Positions 12,301 through 29,258 of a DNA stretch of 64,000 nucleotides are shown piece after piece. This stretch comes from Musa acuminata AAA Group. Its lineage: Eukaryota; Streptophyta; Magnoliopsida; Zingiberales; Musaceae. Within the stretch, counting starts at the first letter, position 1. Each line of letters starts with the position of its first letter. The stretch lies in contig NC_088348.1 in assembly GCF_036884655.1 (NCBI RefSeq), positions 23,115,501 to 23,179,500 on the forward strand, read 5' to 3'. Under the pieces are notes generated by a model. It worked only from the letters and a program-made list of their open reading frames with translations, was not told the origin of the DNA and searched no databases. The position numbers were made by a program, and so were the translations under genes.

Positions 12301-12874
12301 GCGGAATTAGCATAATACGGTATTGCTTAATGGTCATTTGGTATTTCTAAGAGGGGTTCTAGGTGTTATGTTGCTATACATTGAAATGGATTCATTTTAG
12401 CTCTAGTGAAACCCAATAGGGTGGAAAATATTTTTTGAAAATCGAAGTCCATGACTGTCATATACAAATTAGACCTTGTTCTTACTTTAAAAATGTGAGA
12501 ATTACAATTAGGCCTTTCACGTTGACCTTAACCAAATTCATTCTACTTGCTAAATCCCAGGAATGGTTTAAAATATGGACTATCTGAGTTTAACTCACAC
12601 ATTCTGTAATTGTGCTGTGTCCTTATCGGTCTAAACTATCATCTGTCTTTTTGTGCCGTAGGGAAGTGCAAAACGACTCATCAAAGCTGCTCTCCATGAA
12701 GCGGCTAGAAAACGAGAAATGCGATACTCAGATCTCAAAAGGATTGACAAGAAGGTCCGTCGACATTTTCATGATGATATAACTGTCATTGTTATATTCC
12801 TAAATCATGATCTTATGGTCAAAGGTTCCACACAAGGGCCTCAGTTATCAGTTAGAAGTGCTTTGGACCATTGA
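6357..12874 (+). CDS. Protein phosphatase 2C (plant clade D type)
   Basis: Exons 6357-6675, 8146-8513, 10305-10541 and 12662-12874 join in frame to 378 residues. PP2C enzymes are Mn/Mg-dependent Ser/Thr phosphatases. Clade D members are known to dephosphorylate plasma-membrane H+-ATPases and to be restrained by SAUR proteins. Visible motifs: VYDGHGG (about residues 83-89), which supplies metal-binding residues; [14 protein letters not shown] in exon 2; [17 protein letters not shown] spanning the exon 2-3 junction; [12 protein letters not shown] (about 282-293); [10 protein letters not shown] near residue 345. An N-terminal MLRQLMRLL start followed by a Gly-rich stretch and DGLLWYRDL is typical of this clade. 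Exon 1 is very GC-rich and the rest AT-rich. Introns 2 and 3 hold repeat relics. Clade placement is by motif memory. Confidence 0.92.
6676..8145 (+). other. PP2C intron 1
   Basis: A 1.47 kb intron between the donor at 6676 (GTGGCC) and the acceptor ending at 8145 (ATGCAG). It is AT-rich and I see no nested gene, RNA or clear transposon in it. Confidence 0.7.
9069..9720 (+). pseudogene. LINE (non-LTR) reverse transcriptase relic inside PP2C intron 2
   Basis: Conceptual translation in shifting frames gives pieces in the right order for a plant [17 protein letters not shown] (compare AYDRVPREVLW) near 9078-9110; [19 protein letters not shown] near 9280-9335, with FPDD in place of the FADD catalytic box; [16 protein letters not shown] near 9385-9432; and a [16 protein letters not shown] piece near 9595-9625. 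Several stops and frameshifts interrupt it. It lies in the sense direction within the intron 8514-10304. Family assignment rests on these matches by eye. Confidence 0.7.
11563..12510. repeat. Long fold-back (inverted repeat) inside PP2C intron 3
   Basis: Two arms of about 440 bp face each other around a centre near 12005. Matching landmarks: TGTAATTCTCACA (11569-11580) with TGTGAGAATTACA (12494-12506); the stretch around TAGAACCCCTTTCAGAAATACC near 11711 with its reverse complement near 12345; and the central CAACATGTTATAAAATAAGCAT with ATGCTTATTTTATAACATGTT. Arms are imperfect with small indels. The outermost matching bases are flanked by TA on both sides (GCTTA and TTAGG contexts), compatible with a TA target. 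No coding capacity is visible. It could be a fold-back element or two head-to-head copies of one element. Confidence 0.8.
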
Positions 12875-15343
12875 AGCATATGAAGAGTTCTTTGAGAATT
12901 GTTGGACTCTCTCTAGCCGACAATTAACACAACATGTGTTGAAGGTTGTGTTGTTTGAAATATTGACTACTTAGTGGAAAGCCTTTAAACTTATTAACAA
13001 GGCCCAGACTGATACAATCACATAGGTCATCAGTCTGGACCAACTGTTTGTGGGGTTTCAATGACTACAGAAAGATTATCATTTTTCTTCCATTTTAAAG
13101 TCGATGTTTATCTTGTATCCTAAATTATTGTGCCACCGGGTGTTGTAATTTGACAACTATGGATAGCAATTACGAATAAATCTGTCCTCGATGTTCTTTA
13201 GTTCTATGCACTGTGCTGTATCATAATATCTCATTCTCTCTCTTTTTTTCTGTTTTGTTGGTAATGGAAAAAATGGAACCTGGTGATGCTTGACAGTTGA
13301 GATTATTGGATCTGTTTGCAAGGGTAAGGCTAATCTCTCTTTAGTTTTACAGTTGTCTTGAGTTATATCCAGCATCCTATAAGAATGGCAATGTGATACT
13401 TGGTTGAGGCAGGGATTAACGTGTTGTGTGAAAGGATATTTGCAGTCAATCCACCTGGTGTATTGTTTGCTGAAGAAAATTCCCTATGATTGCATTACTT
13501 CTCTCATCAGTTCAAGTGGTCAGTGGAGTATGGGAAGTAGAAAAACTGTTGTTTCCAGCACCAAGGCAACCATGCAAAGCTTTGAAAACTGAGCTTGCTA
13601 CCGTTATGAATCAAATTCTGATGAACAAAACATGTGGAACATTCATTGTCTTGTTCTGTTAAATATGAGGATGCAGTGAACATGGAAGCTAACCAGACTA
13701 AAGATTGTTTATGGGATACCCACCAAACCACAATGAAAAAAGAAGAGTGTGCGCCAAGCTAGCTGGGTTTTGTGACTCTTATCTCCGCCACACAAGCTTA
13801 AGCATCCATTTTGGTGGACAATCAAGCAGTTCGAAAGGAGCTTTTAGTGTTTAGTTATATGCAGAGTTCATTGCACTCCCATGATTCTTTTGCAGCAGCA
13901 GCAACAACAACAAGATCAATAATTCATCAGATGGATGAACATGGTCTCTTCTAGCTGTGATAGTGGCCAAAATTGCTGCAGTTTGTCATGGTGATCAGAA
14001 GCTGCACATGGTTGCTGTCCCAAGCAAATAATAATGTGATGGGTGGTTCAGCCATGCCCATAAGGGAAAGCCAAGTGCCAACTACTTGTAAGCTGATTGG
14101 TACTGCACAAACTTCTGCCTCTGCTTGTGGAAGCATTTGTGGTTGGTGTTCTCTTGATGGGATGTTTGCTTGTTCTACTTACTAATAGTTTTTGTTGTAT
14201 TTGACTTGTCATTGTTCCCCACAAAAAAGGGGAAGAGATCCTCAAGTAAATTGTTCAAATTTAGATACTCAAGGAAATAAATCAAATTGATTCTTGGCAT
14301 TCATCCTATGTCAACAATATGCAGATAATAAATACTAGGAAATCTGATTATACACAATTAAGTGTAATCGATGTTTTGTATTTATATATTTTTCTTTAGT
14401 CTTTTAAAATGATATTATAATCATCAGGGTGTGTTCAAGAGTTTGGATGATAAAATATTATTAGATGCTGGGTGAAGCTTATGGAATTGCATGGGGATGG
14501 GTGTTTCACCCTCTTTTCCTTCAAAGATGAGGAAAAAGATCATCAGATGTTGACTTAGCAGGACAATCATCAAAGAAAGACAAATTCCTGGGGTGTTTCA
14601 TTCTTTTAATTGCTTCTCAACCACACATTTCTGGGATTGCTGTTTGATTTTGTGTTCAAGCTTGCAAATAAATGTCTTCTCATTTCCACAATGCACTCAC
14701 CAATCAACTTTGTTGACTGTGTATCAGAGTTCTCAGTTTCACTGACCTACCTACTTGTGAAAGGCCAAAATCATTACTTATATGTTGAAAACTTGAAGCT
14801 TTAAGGCATTAAAGTTTTCGGCCATGTGGTTTAACATGGTGAGATAAAGTTTGGCAAATCCATATCCATATTCAGTGAATTGGGTTTCTCGTGATGAGGT
14901 TCGATGACAAATGTGAATTCAGTGACCTTTAGCAGCATAATACCTTTCGGTGCTCCATGATGATGCTCAGTGATTGAGAAGAAGCAAGCTCAATCTCAGG
15001 AGCATGCATAGTAATCAAGTTTAGTCTTCGCACATGTATACCCCTTGTTGCCACATGCAATGACAAGCATGCGTCCCAAAGAATCTTACGTCTGCATTAA
15101 AGATTATGCGGGTTCCCCGGAGAGGAAACACAAGGCTAAGTTTGTAGCCACCATGCAATCTACCTTTGGCAACACCGAGCATAAAAGAATCCTTTGTAAC
15201 ATCTAATTGAGCTGGACAGTCGGTGTGGTAGCTGAAGCCGCCTACATCAGAATTCAGTGAACCATGAAAGGGGTAGAAGAATCATCCAGGGTGTTCTCAT
15301 GAGGAGATCATAGAAGAAACCGTGGAGGATGATGTGAGGATCA
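12875..15343. other. Intergenic between PP2C and the UPBEAT1-like gene
   Basis: The proximal 300-400 bp is presumably PP2C 3' UTR. The remainder is AT-rich with short CAG/CAA runs near 13893-13912. The frames present are short and none resembles a known family. I see no tRNA, miRNA precursor or transposon that I can support. Confidence 0.5.
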
Positions 15344-15387
15344 CAGAGAGAGAGAGAGCGCGAGAGAGAGAGAGAGAGAGAGAGAGG
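15344..15387. repeat. (GA)n microsatellite
   Basis: A GA run of about 44 bp with one CGCGA interruption. It is the first of three dinucleotide tracts in the 350 bp before the UPBEAT1-like start. Confidence 0.95.
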
Positions 15388-15518
15388 TTTCGTGCCAAGG
15401 AATCATTTGGGTGCATGTTCATTGATATGGGAAAACTTGGCCTTTGCCACAAGCAAATCCCATCTCACTTCTTCTTCTCCCCTCTCTATGTATCATCTCC
15501 TGTTACCTAATATATTGC

Positions 15519-15547
15519 GTATATATATATATACACACACACACACA
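15519..15547. repeat. Compound (TA)n-(CA)n microsatellite
   Basis: A TA run passes directly into a CA run. It sits between the GA tract and the CT tract upstream of the small bHLH gene. Confidence 0.95.
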
Positions 15548-15566
15548 AAACCCTATGTGCAATTGG

Positions 15567-15567
<1 letters not shown>

Positions 15568-15599
<32 letters not shown>
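15568..15599. repeat. (CT)n microsatellite in the probable 5' leader
   Basis: A pure CT run about 100 bp before the ATG at 15699. It probably lies in the transcribed leader. Pyrimidine tracts of this sort are common in plant leaders. Confidence 0.95.
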
Positions 15600-15602
<3 letters not shown>

Positions 15603-15698
15603 CATTCCTTTCCTTGCCCGAGTTCATGCCCAAGGCCTTACAAGTTCATCTTCTAAACAAGGAAGAAGTGGCCTTGAAAGGAAAATAAATCCCTAGCC

Positions 15699-16070
15699 AT
15701 GGAAGCAGCTACTACTCCACAGGCCCTTAACCTCATCGCCACAACCCGAAGACCAGCGGAAGCACATCGACCTCGAGCCAGGCAAAGGCATGCACCGAGA
15801 AGAAGGCAGCAAGCGGGCATGAGCAAGAGGGTTGGAGGTAGCATCGGTGCATGGAATAGGAGGAGGCCAAGAACCACCGCGAGCTACGTGGCGAAGAAGA
15901 TGAGAACGTTGCGACTGCTCGTCCCCCACGGCGAGTCGATGGAGCTCGACGGACTCCTCCGCGGAGCAGCCGACCACATCCTGCACCTGCAACTACAGGT
16001 GAAGGTGATGCAGACGATGGCTACTGCACTCTCACCAACCGAAGCTGATGAACGATCTATGGCCTGGTGA
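15699..16070 (+). CDS. UPBEAT1-like atypical bHLH transcription regulator
   Basis: A single-exon gene of 123 residues. The C-terminal half carries a helix-loop-helix: YVAKKMRTLRLLVPHGESMELD, then GLLRGAADHILHLQLQVKVMQTM at about residues 65-109. The LDGL-x-R-x-A-D-x-IL-x-LQ-x-QVKVMQTM signature matches the UPBEAT1/IBH1-like group. The basic region lacks the usual E-box-contacting Glu, so members usually act as dimerising repressors rather than direct E-box binders. In Arabidopsis UPBEAT1 controls root growth through peroxidase genes; that role is family knowledge and is not shown here. The N-terminal half is Arg-rich and variable. The Met at 15699 is the first in frame; a second, at residue 41 (QAGMSKR), is possible. 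Confidence 0.78.
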   Translation: MEAATTPQALNLIATTRRPAEAHRPRARQRHAPRRRQQAGMSKRVGGSIGAWNRRRPRTTASYVAKKMRTLRLLVPHGESMELDGLLRGAADHILHLQLQVKVMQTMATALSPTEADERSMAW

Positions 16071-21659
<5,589 letters not shown>

Positions 21660-22530
21660 GGGGAACTTGCTAGATCATAACCCTGGCAAGTTTCCGAAAA
21701 ATAATTTTGGAGCAGGTAATGAAAAAACTCTTTGATCTTTACCTCGTCTATTATCGCTCGGGGCACTTGACCGTGATTTGTTCATGCTTCGTAGCTTGTA
21801 TTATCCGATTTTGCATGTTCTCTTTCTGAATTTGGAATAACATGTTCCTGAAGATTTTATCTTGAATGAAATCTTTTTCCTGCATCGCTTGTCCATGCAA
21901 CTAGCACAATACGGAAGCACTTACAGACTCATGTGGCCCAACCTCTTCCCACTTGCAGTTGAGCTTAGATTTGTGGGTCTGTCTCTTGCTTTGCCATTGG
22001 ACTAGAGAGCAGAAAGAAGTCAATGTTTTATTCATGTGTACCATAGAATCGTGTCTAAATTTCTTTTGCAGGCATAGTTTGTATGCACATCAGTTTCCTA
22101 TTTAGAGTTCAACTGATATATTGCACCTTTTCATCATCTACATTAATTGATTTCTTCAGCATTCATGTCTTTGTAGTTTTAGTAACATCTAAGACTGATG
22201 AAGTTGTCAAGTGTCTTAGTACGACAACGACTTTTTTGAGAAAGCATCAGAAGAGTGAACACGATAAGCTTCCTCATCTCTTCTTCAAAGTGACATACAA
22301 GAATGACCAGTTTGTGAAAACCATGGTTAGTCCTTTTGTCTAAATCTTGATGCTATGTCCTTTTTCTGAAATTAATAACTATTTCTGGATTCTTGTTGAA
22401 TAAGTTGTAGTAATCAGATTTTGATTTATTGGTTGCTAAAGTTAAAATGCAGAAAAAAGTGATTTAGATGCTTGACAAAGAGCTTCGCACAATCGGTCCT
22501 CTCTTGACCGTGCACATTGTGATATCTCTG

Positions 22531-22757
22531 TAGCTATGGAGATAATCACAAGCTTTGTTTGATACCTAAAGAGACCAATAATTGTGATTGTGCAGGGCGA
22601 ATATGATGTGATGATATCAATAAATATATAACGATATATCTAACGTAGCTATGGAGATAATCACAAGCTTTGCTTGATACCTAAAGAGAGCAATAATTGT
22701 GATTGTGCAGGGCGAATATGATGTGATGATATCAATAAATGTATAACGATATCTAAC
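22531..22757. repeat. Two-copy tandem duplication, period about 115 bp
   Basis: Copy 1 (22531-22645) and copy 2 (22646-22757) both run from TAGCTATGGAGATAATCACA to ACGATAT(AT)CTAACG. They differ at only a few bases plus a 2-bp indel, so the duplication is recent. No coding potential is seen. Confidence 0.93.
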
Positions 22758-23643
22758 GGATGATTAAGTGAAAAGTATAATAAATAAATAAATAAAAACA
22801 AGATTTTCATGTAGTTTTAATCAATAATGGCATCCTAAAATACAATGAAGATCGTTCATTTGTGATGCATGCGATGGTGGAGGAGGAAGATGATAATATA
22901 TAATATTGCGGTTGGGTTCGAGTATTGGTCAATCAACTTGAGGTTGCCAAGAAGAAGTTGGGTGATACACTCAGATTGGGGCCAGTGTGGCGGTACTGAC
23001 CGATGACCAGGATTGAATAATCTTAGCATTTAGTAGTGTGGCATCTTCTACTTTGGAATCCCAGCAGCTCTCACCTATTCCTTGAGCATGGAAAGGTGCA
23101 GAACATGACACCAGCAAGAGGTGGAGTTATGGATCTGTCTTTATGCATCATGATCATGGAAAGCCACCAAAGACAACATTTTGTTTTGATTGATTGGCCA
23201 ACTCTTTGTTATGTTTCTTTCTAATAATTATGTTAGAAAATATTCATGCGCGCCTTATATTACTAAAAATATTCCGACATTATATGTTAAAAAAATTTAT
23301 GCATGATCTTAATAGTTTAAACTTTTGGATCATATTTAGTGTATGTTCAATTTTGTTCATGACTTTGGAAACATTGTGATAGAACTATATGTTTAAACTA
23401 TATGCATGAACTTTCGAATCCCTAAAGATTATTCCGAATTTGAATAATTGATGCTAAAAGAATCACTAATATGTGATGAATTTTCTTGCTAAAAATTCAC
23501 AAGGGAAGACATAGACCAAACAAAACAGGAGAAGCTGCAAAGAAAAATCCTGGTGCAGCGTTTACCTACACCACCAGTTTTGCTGTGGACTTTTTCTCAC
23601 AAGCTGACAATTCTGTGACCGGTCAGCTAAGTGGATTTTTTCT

Positions 23644-23688
<45 letters not shown>
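23644..23688. repeat. (CT)n microsatellite
   Basis: An uninterrupted CT run of about 44 bp in intergenic DNA. Confidence 0.95.
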
Positions 23689-23691
<3 letters not shown>

Positions 23692-24361
23692 ATTTCTATC
23701 TGATCATCCCCTGTCTCACCTTGAATCGCATTAAATGAAACAAGCCTTCCTTTTGCTCAATAAGAACAACAATATCAAAATCTGGAAGAAACACAGATTT
23801 TAATGTTACTGTGAAGAACTTGCAGCGATTTAATCTTCTTTGTTTCACTTTTAACTCAACTTGCAGCTCTTCAGGTTTATTTTGTCAGCAAATTCTTTAC
23901 AAACTTTAATCTGTGCAGGAATTTTGTCCAACAAACAGATCTCAGCTCAGATGATGAGTTGATGGGATGGAAGAAGCTCAAAATTGGTCCTTTTTACCAC
24001 ACAATCAATCAATCATCCATGCATGTAAAAGAAGAAGCTCATGGTTTATGGTCAAGATGGACTGTCATTGTAAGCGACAGCAACTCGTGCGTCGAATTCC
24101 TTCCTCGGTCGTCATTGCAATGGAAAGCACGTGGTGGTGTGCACAGCAAAATGAGCCAACCATCCTCAGCGATTGTTTCCGAGGCCAACCACACAGTCCA
24201 AACTACCAGGCTTCCCACAAGAAGCCGCGGCCTTATCCCAAGCTCTTTAAGCTTGACTCGGAACGCGCAGGGATGAGCTGAGAAGACAGAGAGAGCGAGC
24301 GAGCGAGCGAGAGAGGAAGGGAGAGGGAGCGCCACCGTATCCTCTCCATCCAAGGCCGTCC

Positions 24362-27300
24362 ATGGCCTTCTTCACCCACTGGTACGACCTCCTCTGCCTC
24401 ACCATGCTAGCCGGCGCTGTCCTTGTCTCCCTGTGGGGGATCCTCCGCGGGGAAGACCGCAGCAAAAGCGGGGACGACGAGGAGGCCGACCGAGCCAAGT
24501 ACGGCGGCCTGTTGGCCAACGGCGACGGCGACGAAAGGGCATCAAGCACGGTGCGTAGCGAGCAGCTATGGATGAGTCGGTGGCGCGCGCTGCATCCCGC
24601 CTGCCTCCTCGCGCTCAGGCTGGTCGCTGCCCTCACCATGGCCGGCGTCCTCCTGTGGGACCTGCGGACGTATGATTGGAGCATCATGCTGTATTATACC
24701 GAGTAGGTAACTGTAAGCCTCCAATTCTTCTGTCGATCCATCGTCATGCTTTCCAAGATTACCTGCTCGGTCTGCTATCATGCAGATCTATAAGAAGAAC
24801 AAACTTGAGCGCAGTAACTAATAGAAATAGAGAGTATTGGATCAGCTCAGCTTTCTTGGCTGAGGATACAATCCAAGCCTTCAGGTTACAATGGTCAGTA
24901 GGAGTACTTCATCGAAGAAACATCAGTGATCAGTTGCAGAACGCATCTCGTCGATCCCTGTGGCCTTGTGATGAGTGTTCAGCCGCCTACGAATCCTTCG
25001 CCTTCATTCAATGCTGATGAAGACTGATGTAGCTGATAGATGATGATGAGGATGATTGACGAGAGAGGAGGACGCGGGGGAGGAGGTAGATGCGAAACAT
25101 TAATTAGACTTGATGATATTGATGCTGAGTCACGCGTCTTCTCTCGACCAATAGGCAATAGCTTTGTTGTTCGTTTTCATTGTTATTTCTCCAATTGCCC
25201 GCCTCACTGGTAATTTTAGGTATAACATACAGAAAAAAGAAGAAGAAGACGAAGAAAATGATAGTTGCAAGTAATCATATCGAACTCGACGAATAGATTT
25301 TTTGACTGTCGAGCGCTGTGTATCCCATGGCGATTGCCTGAGCCTTTCGCCCGCGGGTACCTGAACGGGGTTGATAGATGATTGGCAAGAAGTGATGGGG
25401 CCCGCAGTAAAGCCCGGACTGTGGGAGGGTTTCGTGGCGGGTTCGCTTGCCTGTTCGCTTGCTTCCAGTAGAAACATTAGCGCAAGAGGGGGACCACCTT
25501 TTTGTGCCGACTCGGACCGCCCCTGTCATCGCTTGTGGCGGTGGGGTTCGGCTGCTGGCTGGCGGTGGCAATGGGCCCACCTTTTTGTGCCGACTCGGAC
25601 CGCCCCTGTCATCGCTTGTGGCGGTGGGGTTCGGTTGCTGGCTGGCGGTGGCAATGCCACCGCCAGCCTGTGGCATGACCGTCGCCGTCCCCGCCGGGGC
25701 GTCAGCGGCCTTGATCTCGAGCCTTGGATCCCCTCTGATCCGCGGATCCGTGAGACTAGCGCTGGAAGAAGGACAACCCGTTCTGGCTCCTCGGCCTCCG
25801 AGCTCTCGCCCTCTCGATCTAATGCTGGGTTGTTCTTCTCGACGGCGCCTTCGCGTTCTAGTCCTACACTCGGTTAGCGCTTCAAAACGGATTCTTGGCA
25901 TCGAAATGTTCGGATCGCTCCTGGTATACTTCCTTGTAATCTCGTGTGCTCGATTAAAATTTCCGAAGATTAGTTTTTACTTGCTGAATCTAGAGTGGAT
26001 TGGACATAGGAGGTTTTAGTTCTTAGCGAATCTGTGGCTTCAGACACATGTTCGGATTAATTAGAAAGGTAAAGGTTCTATCATCCTGGAGCAGCAGATG
26101 GAATTCCTTGGTGGAGGTTCTTAGTCATACGGCAGCTTAGGGGAAAATATCTCTGATAGAAGATCACCATGATTGCTTGTGTTGGAAATGCCTCTTCTTA
26201 GTTAGTCTGCTCTATATGTCCAATGGTATTTCAAGAACACTGTAATCAAGATGGTGATATATTAATGGGTCAAGTTCGGTTTTCAACTAGCCATAGATGA
26301 GGCTTTTCTTATTGCCGAGTTATTACTTTCTTGATATAAACATTAATTATTTCACATGCAATTAGATGATCAGGGTCCATAATCCGACTCCCCATCAAGT
26401 AAAAGGTATTTTCTTCAAGTTCCATAGACAGAGAACAGAAGACACAGCAAACCTATTGATTCGTCTGTTAGTTCTTGAGTGCATCCATCGAAGGAGTCTT
26501 GTATGTGCATTCAGCAAACACTTGTTCTTGAACAACTATGACCTGAGATAAATTTATTCCACCATGTATTCGATACATGAACTTGTTTGGTTACCTCTGG
26601 TTTATTTTAGGTTCAGCTTGTTAGTCATGAGCTAATCAGGTGTATAGATAGATCTAATGGTTCTATTGTTTTCTCTGTTCTATGAACCTATAGATATATC
26701 TTTTTAATATTACCTGTTCTTATTTTTATACCTAATAAATGCTGCAGTTAAGCTAAAATAACCTGTTTTACTTATGTATTAATTACATTATAAGGAGTGA
26801 GAAAGTGAAATATGAAGAGGGGCCATTCAGTTTCTCGTTGAATTTACATTTAAATGGTCAATAAATCTATGTGTTGTCAGAGAACCAGAAAAACACTATC
26901 TTATATGCTTGTCCTCTAAATCAGTCACTGACTGTATGTAGTTTCTGTGATTGATCTGCAGGTGGACCTTTTCATTAGTGATCATTTATTTTCTGGTATG
27001 TTCCAATGCTCTACTTTTGTGATCTTTGTAGCATTTGTTTTTCCTTTTCTTTTTTTTTTTCTCTAGAAGTTTGGTGAAAACCCCCCTATTTGTTAGTCTC
27101 TTTCTTGGAATACCCAGATACTTACAACTCATCATGATCAGATATCTCTGACAATTTATTTAATCTCGTGACTTACTCATTTATTATAAAACTTGCCTCC
27201 ATACAGATTGCTACCTGTATGTCTGCTCATGGTTGCTGGATTTATGCAAAGCACGCCAAGGAAAATGATGAGGCAAATGCATTCTTTAAAAGAGATTTTG

Positions 27301-29258
27301 GAGAAGATTTACATGCAACTTTGACTGGAACTAACAGAAACAGAAAAGCTAGCAAATCACACAGCTTCTGTGAGCATGATGACAAGGAACAAAAGTTTGG
27401 ATTTTGGGGTTACCTTATGCAAATTGCTTATCAGGTGAGCTTCTCCAGCTTCAAGCTATCACTTTGTATCATAAGGAACCAGAGCACTGTCTTCTCTTGT
27501 TTTGATGATTTTCCTATTTTCTTACAAATTATATTCTTGTGTTCATTTTGAAGGAACTTGTTTACTTCTTTCTCTTAAGCCTTGCCAATATACAAAAACA
27601 TTTGATAACTTTTAATCTTGTTGAATTTTATTAGTGAAGCTCTTCCATTCACTTGAACAGACTAGTGCAGGTGCTGTTGCATTGACGGACATTGTCTTTT
27701 GGGGCCTTCTAGTACCATTTCTTTCGGTTGAGCATTTCAAACTAGACTTGGTGCGTGCTCTCTACTTGTATAATATTTCCAAGGAAAATCTTCTTCCAGG
27801 TCTTGTTTCTTTTTAAAATGTATTAGTTTTGTGTAGCTTTTGAAATATGTAGAAATAAGTTTTCACTGAAAGTTACATGCTTTTTATTTATGTGTAGCTA
27901 TAGCAATTTCTTTAGTTATCAGTCTTTTTGTACTCGGAGATAATAATGTGATGGATAATAAATTTTGTGTCATCATATACAGACGAGTGCCACGATCTTT
28001 ATGTTCACAATCATTGCCTGTTCGAAGGGATATATCACTCGCAAATCTCTTATTTATGTTTACATTAATCTCTTCGTAGATAGTAAACCGGTGACATGTG
28101 GGTAGTACTAAGGGAAAAGCCTTTTAGTGAATATAGGTGTTAGAATCAGGTTCTAGCTTTCGGTGTTAGCTACAAAATGTGGGATAAGACTTGAATAAAT
28201 AAGTGAAAGAGAAGAAAAGAACTTGAGAAAAATATTTTTTGATAATTATGCAGAATCAAGACCATTTATCTGTATGTTATCAACAAATATCAATACCCCA
28301 AAGTATGGCATGTTTGAATATAGGAGTTGATTGTAGCTACTAGCTAGAGCAAAGAGGAGTTAAATCGGAGGTCAGTTTATGAAGCCTCAAGGTATTGTGT
28401 TTCTTCCTAAAAAAAACGATGTTGTAAGCTGTGCCAAGTCTAATATCATTGGATTGCACAAAATGAAAATAAAGCAAGAGTTTCGTGAAGGACAGGCAGT
28501 TGAAATACCACGATAATTACTTTTATTATATTGGTGGATGCAATGATACTTTTTCTTCCATTATTTGGTTTCTTTAGTTTCTAGAAAGATTTCATTGATT
28601 CCCAGACTTTTTTATAAGCTATTCAATGCTAACCTTTTCTCTGTTTATCTTGCTTCGGCAGCTCATGGGGTGCATGCACTCCCTTAACTTTGTATTTCTT
28701 CTCCTCGATACTGCTCTAAACAGTCTGGTATGTTGCATACTCATAAGATGCTGATCACGTAAATCCAACTTTCTGTATTCAGAGTTAAAACAAAATGATT
28801 TATGCTTCTTCCAGCCTTTCCCGTGGTTCCGGATGGCATATTTTGTCCTTTGGAGCTGTATCTATGTAATTTTTCAGTGGATCCTGCATGCACGTGGTTT
28901 TTCATGGTGAGCTTGTTATTTTGTGAATGTGTTTTATTACATAAGAGTATAAAGCCAACAAATAATCAATAATGATGGTATTTCTAATGTATCTGTAGTC
29001 ATTGTATAATTTCATAATGGTGAATGTTTCTTCAGGTGGCCCTACCGTTTTCTCGAGCTCTCAACTCCTTGGGCTCCACTTTGGTTAGTGTTATATTTTC
29101 TCAGTTTTCTTCCATCTATTAGTACTATTGTGATGACTAAACCAACTTGCAGGTACTTCTGCCTGGCATTGCTCCATGTCCCATGCTATGGTGTGTATAG
29201 TCTACTTGTGACAGCCAAAAACACATTGTTTCCAAAAATTTTTCATACGAGGCCCTGA
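24362..29258 (+). CDS. Rolling-stone-like multi-pass membrane protein
   Basis: Eight exons: 24362-24702, 26962-26995, 27207-27434, 27661-27750, 28662-28727, 28815-28906, 29036-29083 and 29153-29258. All have GT-AG introns, and they join in frame to 334 residues. The protein begins with a hydrophobic segment (LLCLTMLAGAVLVSLWGIL), has a charged acidic loop, then further hydrophobic segments. These include CLLALRLVAALTMAGVLLW, WTFSLVIIYFLIAT, ALTDIVFWGLLVPFLSV, LNFVFLLLDTAL, FVLWSCIYVIFQWIL and YFCLALLHVPCYGVYSLLV, about seven in all. The WTF...IYF and N-x-x-FLLLDTALN-x-L-P-x-P-WFRM-x-YF patterns match the plant family annotated as similar to Drosophila Rolling stone. Its biochemical function is unknown. 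A 34-bp exon 2 is required to keep the frame, and intron 1 is long with a GC-rich island. Confidence 0.85.
24703..26961 (+). other. Intron 1 of the rolling-stone-like gene, with a GC-rich island and tandem repeat
   Basis: A 2.26 kb intron. Between about 25300 and 25880 it becomes strongly GC-rich, unlike the rest. Within this island, 25494-25659 is a two-copy tandem repeat with a period of about 83 bp (unit contains TTTTTGTGCCGACTCGGACC and GGCTGGCGGTGGCAATG). The island could be an inserted promoter or transposon piece. Long frames on both strands there reflect composition. Confidence 0.6.
27751..28661 (+). other. Intron 4 of the rolling-stone-like gene
   Basis: A 911-bp AT-rich intron between the donor GTGCGT and acceptor CGGCAG. 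I see no nested gene or element. Confidence 0.7.

Larger units (their letters stand above)
21660..24361. other. Intergenic between dihydrolipoyl dehydrogenase and the rolling-stone-like gene
   Basis: The start is dehydrogenase 3' UTR. An 86-residue plus frame (22083-22343) contains a protein-like stretch, HDKLPHLFFKVTYKNDQFVKTM, that I do not recognise. It ends at a plausible GT donor and could be an orphan exon or chance. Further on lie a tandem duplication (22531-22757), a CT microsatellite (23644-23688) and a GA/GC-rich leader at about 24285-24325. Confidence 0.5.

Noticed and set aside
24697..25017. Read-through frame after exon 1 of the rolling-stone-like gene
   Set aside because: Splicing at 24702 to the 34-bp exon 2 restores the conserved YYTEWTFSL sequence, so the downstream frame is intronic.
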